Shown here: positions 54,314 to 64,000 of the stretch, one piece after another
Numbering within the stretch: the stretch's first letter is position 1
Layout: the number at the start of each line of letters is the position of its first letter
Assembly: GCF_000422385.1 (NCBI RefSeq)
Contig: NZ_AULR01000003.1
Location: 62,001 to 126,000, forward strand
DNA from: Microbacterium indicum DSM 19969
GTDB lineage: Bacteria; Actinomycetota; Actinomycetes; Actinomycetales; Microbacteriaceae
Reading direction: 5' to 3'
DNA length: 64,000 nucleotides
Notes under the pieces: model-generated
What the model saw: the letters and a program-made list of their open reading frames with translations, nothing else
What the model was told of the DNA's origin: nothing
The model's database searches: none
Program-made: the position numbers and the translations under genes

Positions 54314-55381
54314 GTGAAGAGCCTGCACGACACCGACCTCCGCGGATTCGCGTCCGACAACTACGCGGGAACCCACCCCGAGGTGCTGGAGGCGCTCGCC
54401 GCGGCCAACGGCGGCCACGCCGTGTCGTACGGCGAGGATCCCTACACGGCGGCGCTCCAGGAGCGGTTCGCGGAGCTCCTCGGCGACGGCGTCGCCGCCC
54501 ACCCCGTGTTCAACGGCACGGGCGCCAACGTCGTGAGCCTGCAGAGCATGGTCACCCGCTGGGGCGGCGTCATCGCGCCGGCGATCGCGCACATCAACAC
54601 CGACGAGGGCGGGGCGCCGGAGAAGGTCGGCGGGTTCAAGATCCTGCCCGTCGCGACGCCCGACGCGAAGCTCACCCCGGATCTCGTCCGGGCGCACGCG
54701 GGATCCCGCGGCGTCCACACGATCGTGCCGCAGGTCGTCTCGATCACACAGTCGACCGAGCTCGGCACGCTCTACGCCGTCGAGGAGATCCGCGCGATCG
54801 CCGACGCCGCCCACGAACTGGGCCTCACGGTGCACATGGACGGCGCGCGCATCGGCAACGCGGCCGCCGCGCTGCGCCTCCCGCTCCGCGCGTTCACCCG
54901 CGACGCGGGCGTCGACGTCCTGAGCTTCGGCGGCACGAAGATCGGCGCGATGGGCGCCGAGGCCGTCGTGGTCCTGAACCCCGACGCCGTCGCGGGGACC
55001 GAGTTCCTGCGCAAGAGCACGATGCAGCTCGCGAGCAAGATGCGCTTCGTGTCGGCGCAGCTCCTCGCGCTGCTGGAGGACGACCTCTGGATCCGCTCGG
55101 GCGCGCACGCGAACGCCATGGCCGCCCGTCTCCGCGCGGCGCTCGAGGAGCGCGCGATCCCCGGAGTCTCGTTCACGCAGGCGACGGAGTCGAACGGCGT
55201 CTTCGCGATCCTGCCGGAGGGCGTCGCCGACCGGGTGCGCGAGCACGTGCGCTTCTACGACTGGAACTCGGCGACCCGCGAGGTGCGCTGGCTGACCTCG
55301 TGGGACACGACCGAGGCCGACGTCGACCGCTTCGTCGACCTGATCGCGCGCTACGCCGCGCCGAATAGCCTGGACGCATGA
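54314..55381 (+). CDS. ltaE: Low-specificity L-threonine aldolase
   Basis: 355 residues, PLP fold-type I. Start GFASDNYAGTHPEVLEAL, the cofactor Asp-x-Ala-Arg in LTVHMDGARIGNAAAAL, and the Schiff-base Lys in LSFGGTKIGAMGAEAV (about residue 209). It splits threonine to glycine and acetaldehyde. GTG start with TAGAGT (54302-54307) 6 bases before. Its end overlaps the next ATG (ATGA). Confidence 0.92.
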   Translation: MKSLHDTDLRGFASDNYAGTHPEVLEALAAANGGHAVSYGEDPYTAALQERFAELLGDGVAAHPVFNGTGANVVSLQSMVTRWGGVIAPAIAHINTDEGGAPEKVGGFKILPVATPDAKLTPDLVRAHAGSRGVHTIVPQVVSITQSTELGTLYAVEEIRAIADAAHELGLTVHMDGARIGNAAAALRLPLRAFTRDAGVDVLSFGGTKIGAMGAEAVVVLNPDAVAGTEFLRKSTMQLASKMRFVSAQLLALLEDDLWIRSGAHANAMAARLRAALEERAIPGVSFTQATESNGVFAILPEGVADRVREHVRFYDWNSATREVRWLTSWDTTEADVDRFVDLIARYAAPNSLDA

Positions 55382-55890
55382 CCCACGCGCGCAGCCAGGC
55401 CACCTACCAGGTCCGACTCGGATGGGGCGCCGCGGCGCTCGAGCTCCTGGAGCCCGCCGACGTGATCGTGGTCGTCGACGCGATCGGATCCTCACCCGCC
55501 CTCGAGCGAGCGGCGCAGGACCGCGCGGACATCGTGTTCGCGGCGTCGCTCCGGAACGCGACGGCGACGGCGCGCGCCGTGTACGCCGCGCAGCGGGAGC
55601 GCGCGGCGCGCACCTCGATCGCGCTCGTCCTCGCGGGCGACGACGGCGCCTTCGCCGTCGAGGACTACCTCGCGGCCGGCGCCGTCGCGGACGGCCTCTC
55701 GGCGCTCGGCATCGACCACACGGCGCCCGACGCCGCCGTCGCGGGCGAGGGCTTCCACGGCCTCACGCGCGCGCTCAAGCACCTGCTCTCGTCGAGCGCG
55801 ACGGGGCTCGCCCTCGCCGAGGAGGGCCGCCGCGAGGAGGTCCTCGCCGCCGCGGCTCTCGACGCCGACGACGCGGCGCGCCGCCTCTGA
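55378..55890 (+). CDS. ComB-like (2-phosphosulfolactate phosphatase family) protein
   Basis: 170 residues. VIVVVDAIGSSPALERAA resembles the metal-binding start of ComB, followed by LVLAGDDGAFAVEDYLAAGA and LGIDHTAPDAAVAGEGF. Coenzyme M is not made by such bacteria, so the real substrate is different. It overlaps ltaE by 4 bases, and also has its own TAGCCT 6 bases before the ATG, suggesting two modes of expression. Confidence 0.8.
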   Translation: MTHARSQATYQVRLGWGAAALELLEPADVIVVVDAIGSSPALERAAQDRADIVFAASLRNATATARAVYAAQRERAARTSIALVLAGDDGAFAVEDYLAAGAVADGLSALGIDHTAPDAAVAGEGFHGLTRALKHLLSSSATGLALAEEGRREEVLAAAALDADDAARRL

Positions 55891-55897
55891 ACCGCCG

Positions 55898-56389
55898 TCA
55901 ATCGCGGGGCGTCTGCGCCGCGACGCGGTCGGCGCGCGTGATCTCGCGCCGCGCCCAGCTCAGCTCGTAGGCCGGGTCGTACCGGCGCGAGCAACGGGTG
56001 CACGAAGACGCGCGCGTCGGCCGGCGGTGCCGGTAGACGACGTGGCCGTTGGGGCAGGTGCCGATCCAGGGCGCGAGCTCGACGGCCGTCTCGCCGCGGT
56101 GCGTCGTCCCACCCTCGTACCCGAGGTCGCGCGCGATCCGCAGCCACGCGGCGGAGTGCCCCGCGCCGGGGCCCGCGAGCGCGTGCGCGACCTCGTGCAG
56201 GAGCGTCTGGTGGATCTCGTCGTCGTCGAACCGCGCCGCGAGGTAGCGCGACACCGAGATCCGCCGCCGCGTGTAGTCGCACAGCCCCGCCCGCCGCTTG
56301 GCGTTGTCGAAGGCGAACGTCCACGACGGGTCGAGATGCATGCGGATCAGCGCATCGGCCCACACGCGTACGCGGTTGAGATCGGACAT
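55898..56389 (-). CDS. SprT-like zinc metalloprotease-domain protein
   Basis: 163 residues. Zinc-site HEVAH at residues 65-69 with a third His expected in GAGHSAAW, and a C-terminal Cys region (GTCPNGH and SSCTRCSRRYD) forming a small zinc ribbon. Related proteins (Spartan/SprT) act on DNA-protein crosslinks. ATG at 56389 has both GTGAGGG and TACCGT 7 bases before it. Confidence 0.87.
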   Translation of the reverse strand: MSDLNRVRVWADALIRMHLDPSWTFAFDNAKRRAGLCDYTRRRISVSRYLAARFDDDEIHQTLLHEVAHALAGPGAGHSAAWLRIARDLGYEGGTTHRGETAVELAPWIGTCPNGHVVYRHRRPTRASSCTRCSRRYDPAYELSWARREITRADRVAAQTPRD

Positions 56390-56447
56390 GTCCCTCACGG
56401 TAGAGCGTCGGTCCGACACGCGAACCCGGAGGACGCCGGGCCCGGCG

Positions 56448-56969
56448 TCAGGCGCTGCGCGCCGACCGGTGCCGCTCGGCCGCCTCGACGAACGCCGAGG
56501 CCTGCTCGATCTGCTCCTCGTCGGATCCGAGATCCTGGCGCAGCGAGAGCTCGCGGCGGAAGTCGGCGCGCGCGCCGTCGAAGTCGCCGGCGTCGTAGCG
56601 CACGCGGCCGCGGTGCGAGTGCGCGAGCGCGCTGATCCGGGGCCACCCCTGGCCCTCGGCCTCCTCGATGCACGTCGTGAGCTCGCCCTCGGCGGCCGTC
56701 AGACGGCCGAGCAGCTGGTTCACCGATGCGTGGACGATGCGGGCGTGCAGCAGGTCGCGGCGCGTGCCCGACATGCGCGCGAGCCGGACGGTGCGCTCCG
56801 AGACCTCGCGCGCTTCGTCGAGCTCGCCCAGGACCTTCAGCAGCCACACCTGCTCGAGCTGCGCCGTGAAGCTGCGCTGCGGCCGCACCTCGACGAGGCG
56901 CTCGTACACGCCCTCGCGGTCGACGTTCTCACGCAGAGTCTCGGGGTCGTATCCCTGGATGAAGCCCAC
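56448..56969 (-). CDS. Tetratricopeptide-repeat protein
   Basis: 173 residues of helical repeats: QVWLLKVLGELDEAREVSER, QLLGRLTAAEGELTTCIEEA and SHRGRVRYDAGDFDGARADF fit three to four TPR units. GTG start at 56969 with AAGGGA before it. A scaffold for protein contacts; partner unknown. The 82-base gap after it holds nothing recognised. Confidence 0.8.
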   Translation of the reverse strand: MGFIQGYDPETLRENVDREGVYERLVEVRPQRSFTAQLEQVWLLKVLGELDEAREVSERTVRLARMSGTRRDLLHARIVHASVNQLLGRLTAAEGELTTCIEEAEGQGWPRISALAHSHRGRVRYDAGDFDGARADFRRELSLRQDLGSDEEQIEQASAFVEAAERHRSARSA

Positions 56970-57051
56970 GCCCTGATCCCTTCACGCAGACGGCAGTACG
57001 AGGATCCAGTCTGCAGGGTCGCGCCTCGGTGTCGGCTCCGGCGCGCGGCGG

Positions 57052-57909
57052 TCAGCCAAACAGGGTCGGAGACGGCAGGGGCGATGCGGTCGCGTCGGCG
57101 TCGGTCGCCGGCAGCGCGCCGCCGATGAACTCGTCGATCTCGCGGCCCTCGGCGACCTTCGCGGGGTGCGGGCCCGCGGCCATGAGGCGCGGCAGCCACT
57201 CGGACGGCAGGGGCGAGGCCGACGCCGCCATGACGAGGTTGCCGAACCGGCGGCCCTTGAGGGTCTGCACCTCGGCGAGGATCGCGACGTTCGGCAGCAC
57301 CTCTCGGATCGTCGCCGCCTGCCGCCGCGCGAAGCGCAGGCCCGTGCCGTCGGCGACGTTCACGAGCAGCACGCCGCGGGGCGCGAGGAGCGCCGCCGCC
57401 TCGCGGTAGAACTCGACGGTCGTGAGGTGGGCGGGAGTCTGCGCGCCCGAGTACACGTCGCTCACGAGGAGGTCGACGGATCCCCGCATCGACGCGGGCA
57501 TGCGGGCGAGCCCCTCGCGGGCGTCGCCGATGCGCACGCGGATCTGGGCGTCGCGGGGGAGGGGCAGGCTCTCGCGCACGAGGTCGACGAGCGGCTGCTC
57601 GATCTCGACGACCTGCTGCCGGGATCCGGGGCGCGAGTGCGCGACGTAGCGGGGGATCGTGAGCCCTCCCGCGCCGAGGTGCACGGCCGTGAGCGGCCCC
57701 GCGGGCAGCTGGTCGATGACCGCGCCCATGCGCGCGACGTACTCGAAGGCGAGGTACGACGGGTCGGCGAGGTCGACGTGCGACTGGGGCGTGCCGTCGA
57801 CGATGAGCTCATACCCGGATCCGAACTCGCTTGGGCGGATCTCGGCGGTCCCGCCTCCCGCGAGGCGCGCGTGCGGGAAATCGGCGTCCTTGGATCTCTG
57901 CCTGCCCAT
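57052..57909 (-). CDS. Spermidine synthase-like methyltransferase-fold protein
   Basis: 285 residues. Rossmann-type core: TAVHLGAGGLTIPRYVAH (motif I), VVEIEQPLVDLVRESL, RIGDAREGLARMPASM and DLLVSDVYSGAQTPAHL. The family includes spermidine synthases and fused-domain relatives; the N-terminal beta part is short, and no polyamine genes are nearby, so the activity is open. ATG at 57909 with GAGGGC before it; the open frame upstream runs through a repeat. Confidence 0.85.
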   Translation of the reverse strand: MGRQRSKDADFPHARLAGGGTAEIRPSEFGSGYELIVDGTPQSHVDLADPSYLAFEYVARMGAVIDQLPAGPLTAVHLGAGGLTIPRYVAHSRPGSRQQVVEIEQPLVDLVRESLPLPRDAQIRVRIGDAREGLARMPASMRGSVDLLVSDVYSGAQTPAHLTTVEFYREAAALLAPRGVLLVNVADGTGLRFARRQAATIREVLPNVAILAEVQTLKGRRFGNLVMAASASPLPSEWLPRLMAAGPHPAKVAEGREIDEFIGGALPATDADATASPLPSPTLFG

Positions 57910-57928
57910 GCCCTCATTGTCCCCCGGG

Positions 57929-58009
57929 GCAGGAGTACGGCGGATCTCGCCGGCGGGGTCCGGATCCGCCCGATCCGGGCTCCGGCCGCGAAATCTGCCG
58001 TACTTCTGC
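57929..58009. repeat. 82-bp palindromic repeat, copy 10 (core missing)
   Basis: Ends GCAGGAGTACGGCGGATC and AATCTGCCGTACTTCTGC, but the GACACGCCG core is absent; its centre instead reads GGATCCGCCCGATCC. It lies between divergent genes, 6 bases before the benE -10, unlike the other copies. Confidence 0.75.
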
Positions 58010-58027
58010 CGTCGATAGCCTGGCGGG

Positions 58028-59185
58028 ATGCGCGCACTGACACTCGCCGGGATCACCGCGACCCTCACGGGTTTCACGAGCTCGGCGGCCGTCGTCCTCG
58101 CGGGTCTCCGGGCGATGGGGGCGACGCCGACGCAGGCCGCGTCGGGCCTCGTCGCGGCGTGCGTTCTGCAGGCGATCGCGATGCTCTGGGCGACGCGGCG
58201 CACGCGGATCCCCCTCATGATCGTCTGGTCGACGCCCGGCATGGCGCTCCTCGCCTCGGCGTCCGCGCCGCAGGGCGGCTTCCCCGCCGCCGTCGGCGCG
58301 TTCCTCGTCACGGGCGCCCTCATCGTGCTCACCGGCTTCTGGCCCCTCCTCGCGCGCCTCGTGACGTCGATCCCGACCCCGATCGCGCAGGCCATGCTCG
58401 CGGGGGTCCTCGTCCAGCTGTGCCTCAAGCCCGTCGCGGGGGCGATCGCCGACCCCGCCGTGATCCTCCCGCTCGTCGTCGTGTGGCTCGCGCTCATGCG
58501 CTTCGCCCCGACCTGGGCGTCGACAGCAGCCTTCGCGGCCGGGCTCGTCGCGCTCGGGGTCGAGGCGATCGCGGGCGACGGCGTCGACGGCCGGATCCTC
58601 CCCGCGCTCGAGTTCGTCGCGCCGACCCTCGACGGGGGAGCGATCGTCGGGATCGCGCTCCCGCTCTACGTCGTGACGATGGCGTCGCAGAACCTGCCGG
58701 GCACGGCGATCCTCGCGTCGTACGGCTACCGCGCGCCGTGGCGCTTCACGATGGGGCTCACGGGCGTCGGTTCCATGGTCTCGGCGCTGTTCGGCGGCGG
58801 CACGCTCAACATGGGTGCCCTCACGACCGCGATGGTCGCGTCGCCCGACGCGCATCCCGACCCGGCCGAGCGCTGGAAGGGCGTGCGGGTCATGGGCATC
58901 GGCTACGGCGTGATGGCGGTCTTCGCGACGGCCCTCATGGCGCTCAGCGACGTGGATCCCGCCGTCCTCGCGGCCGTCGCGGGTCTCGCGCTGATCCCGA
59001 CGCTCGCCTCGTCGCTGACGGCGGCGGTGTCGGACACCGCGCACAGGCTCCCCGCCGTCGTGACCTTCCTCGTCGGCGCGAGCGGCGTCACGATCCTCGG
59101 GATCGGGGCGGCGTTCTGGGCGCTGCTCGTCGGCCTCGTCGCCTACGCCGTGCTCAGGCCGCGGGCGCCTGCGGCCGGCCGGTGA
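58028..59185 (+). CDS. BenE-family (benzoate/H+ symporter-like) membrane transporter
   Basis: 385 residues, about 11-12 helices. The start GITATLTGFTSSAAVVLAGL and VVTMASQNLPGTAILASYGY with GGGTLNMGALTTAM are typical of BenE proteins. Substrate probably an aromatic or other organic acid; no benzoate-degradation genes are nearby. TAGCCT (58016-58021) is 6 bases before the ATG. Its end overlaps the convergent DUF2993 gene by 32 bases. Confidence 0.87.
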   Translation: MRALTLAGITATLTGFTSSAAVVLAGLRAMGATPTQAASGLVAACVLQAIAMLWATRRTRIPLMIVWSTPGMALLASASAPQGGFPAAVGAFLVTGALIVLTGFWPLLARLVTSIPTPIAQAMLAGVLVQLCLKPVAGAIADPAVILPLVVVWLALMRFAPTWASTAAFAAGLVALGVEAIAGDGVDGRILPALEFVAPTLDGGAIVGIALPLYVVTMASQNLPGTAILASYGYRAPWRFTMGLTGVGSMVSALFGGGTLNMGALTTAMVASPDAHPDPAERWKGVRVMGIGYGVMAVFATALMALSDVDPAVLAAVAGLALIPTLASSLTAAVSDTAHRLPAVVTFLVGASGVTILGIGAAFWALLVGLVAYAVLRPRAPAAGR

Positions 59186-60029
59186 GCCGGCCCGTCACGG
59201 TGACGGCGCCGCCCGACAGGTCGACTGCCACGTCGGTCAGGCCGAGGGCGTCGCGCACGGCCGCGATGCGCGGGATCACGGGGGTCACGCGGCGCTCGAT
59301 GCGCGGCCACACGAGCTGGGTGAGGCGCTTGGCCGTCCCCGTCGACGGGTCGACCGAGACCGTGCCGTTCGGCGCGACCGTGACGTCGAAGCCGACGGAT
59401 CCGGGCAGCGGCACGGGGCCGAGCTTGATCGAGCCCTTGATCGTCACGTCGAACATGCGCGGCCCGATCGTCGAGATCGCGATGCGGAGCTTCGACAGCG
59501 ACGAGAACGGCACGATCTTCTTCATCACGGGGTCGGCGACGCGCGAGGCGATCCGCGCGAGGCTCTCGAGGGTGATCGAGGCGCGGAAGTCGCCATCGAT
59601 CGCGCCGGACTCGGGCGTTCCGAAGGCCCCCGCGAGCCCGTCGCGCGAGACGACGGCCCAGTCGACGGGGAGCGGGCGCGCCGTGAGCGACGCCGAGAAC
59701 GGCTCGCCCGCGACCGTCGCGGGGTCGGCGACGACGCGCACCGAGGGGATCTCTCCCGGCGTGCGCGAGACGACCTCGTCGCGCGACGGATCCGGGACCC
59801 AGTCGGCGAGGAGCGGGCGCATGCGCGTGGCCTCGATCTCGGCCGACGCGCCGGTCGCGTCGATGTCGATCGACAGGTCGTCGGCGACGCGCACGCCCGG
59901 CGCATCGCCCCACGAGACCGCGACGCCCGCGGTCGCGAGGTCGGCGACGATCTGCTCGATCCCCGCCAGGAGGCTCGGGGCCGTCGGCGGCCACTCGGTC
60001 ACGGTCGTCAGCTGCCACGGCCACTTCAT
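59154..60029 (-). CDS. DUF2993 (LmeA-like) lipid-associated protein
   Basis: 291 residues. SLLAGIEQIVADLATAGV and DLSIDIDATGASAEIEATRM, with the repeated amphipathic beta segments VTIKGSIKLGPVPLPGSVGF, fit DUF2993, a tubular lipid-binding fold including mycobacterial LmeA. No signal peptide is seen, unlike LmeA. TAGGCT (60041-60036) lies 6 bases before the ATG. Divergent from rpoB. Confidence 0.8.
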   Translation of the reverse strand: MKWPWQLTTVTEWPPTAPSLLAGIEQIVADLATAGVAVSWGDAPGVRVADDLSIDIDATGASAEIEATRMRPLLADWVPDPSRDEVVSRTPGEIPSVRVVADPATVAGEPFSASLTARPLPVDWAVVSRDGLAGAFGTPESGAIDGDFRASITLESLARIASRVADPVMKKIVPFSSLSKLRIAISTIGPRMFDVTIKGSIKLGPVPLPGSVGFDVTVAPNGTVSVDPSTGTAKRLTQLVWPRIERRVTPVIPRIAAVRDALGLTDVAVDLSGGAVTVTGRLTGRPQAPAA

Positions 60030-60106
60030 GCGGCCAGCCTAGGGGACGAGACGACCTGTTCCGCGCGTCTTATACCCGCGGGTCGAACCCGAGTCAACTA
60101 CCGAGC

Positions 60107-60135
60107 TGGACAGCGCGTGTCGCGTGGGGTATCTT
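60107..60135 (+). promoter_or_regulatory. rpoB promoter and 180-base leader
   Basis: TGGACA (60107-60112), 17-base spacer, TATCTT (60130-60135). Transcription should start near 60142, giving a leader of about 175 bases to the TTG start at 60317. The leader (to 60316) holds no leader ORF or hairpin that I could support. The ribosome site is CACGGAGG. Confidence 0.75.
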
Positions 60136-60316
60136 AGGTATTTGCGCTCATTGGGTCTTCCCTGCCTTCATATGGTGGTCGGCGGGACGGATCCCCAGAT
60201 CCCCGCAGATAGCGGCGCGGGTCGGATCGGGATCCGCTGGAACGGGTGAGCGCGCCTCACACACCTGTCGGCAAGGATAACGGCGCCCCTCACACGGGCC
60301 CACGGAGGTCATCCCC

Positions 60317-64000
<3,684 letters not shown>

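Noticed and set aside
60136..60316. A riboswitch or leader peptide in the rpoB leader
   Set aside because: No convincing leader frame or conserved structure could be seen by eye.

Overview
This is one contiguous piece of a high-GC (about 70%) actinobacterial chromosome, most likely from the Microbacteriaceae (Microbacterium-like). The evidence is the rpoB protein sequence with its TTG start, rpoB running directly into rpoC, DtxR/IdeR-type iron control, many leaderless genes, and conserved actinobacterial families (Lhr helicase, FTR1-EfeO-EfeB, the MetP/MetS amino-acid importer, DUF4916 Nudix, DUF2993). No rRNA, tRNA, prophage, IS element or CRISPR array was found. The window starts inside a sugar ABC permease gene and ends inside rpoC.

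Layout. 0-3.3 kb: a sugar ABC importer (binding lipoprotein and permease) behind a ROK repressor, with a clear operator inside its promoter. 3.3-6.2 kb: small membrane proteins, a DUF3500 lipoprotein and a class-I glutamine amidotransferase (peptidase C26). 6.3-8.4 kb: the ribulose-monophosphate pair hxlB-hxlA (formaldehyde fixation or detoxification), divergent from an unusual protein joining a histidine-kinase ATPase domain to a LuxR DNA-binding domain. 8.4-22.7 kb: a carbohydrate locus with two heparinase II/III-like proteins, a DUF2264 protein, a D-2-hydroxyacid dehydrogenase, a complete ABC import set (binding protein plus two permeases), a secreted DUF4832 protein and a DeoR-LacI hybrid regulator whose operator motif flanks its own gene. 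The likely job is import and intracellular breakdown of a uronic-acid-containing oligosaccharide; the substrate cannot be read from sequence.

22.7-34.9 kb: FrnE-like thioredoxin-fold protein, a Cys/Met-rich copper-storage-like protein, 3-hydroxyacyl-CoA dehydrogenase, TetR plus drug exporter, a small alarmone synthetase, MetP/MetS, an HTH-less LysR-type sensor protein, a YcaQ-like DNA glycosylase and a rhodanese. 35-44 kb: Lhr, TetR plus exporter, and an ABC-F protein preceded by what looks like a four-segment attenuator with an 8-codon leader peptide. 44-48 kb: iron-uptake operon efeUOB under an iron box. 48-60 kb: esterase with a CsoR-like box, Nudix, flavin reductase, LysR and the bifunctional proline catabolic enzyme PutA, threonine aldolase, a ComB-like protein, an SprT-like protease, a spermidine-synthase-like protein and a BenE-type transporter. 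60-64 kb: rpoB and the start of rpoC with a good sigma-70-type promoter.

Three patterns run through the whole window and no single gene explains them. (1) An approximately 82-bp palindromic intergenic repeat occurs at least ten times, mostly in pairs. (2) The palindrome GGATCC is strongly over-represented in all reading frames but seems absent from rpoB. (3) Nineteen genes have a TANNNT hexamer exactly 6 or 7 bases before the start codon, which indicates leaderless transcripts.
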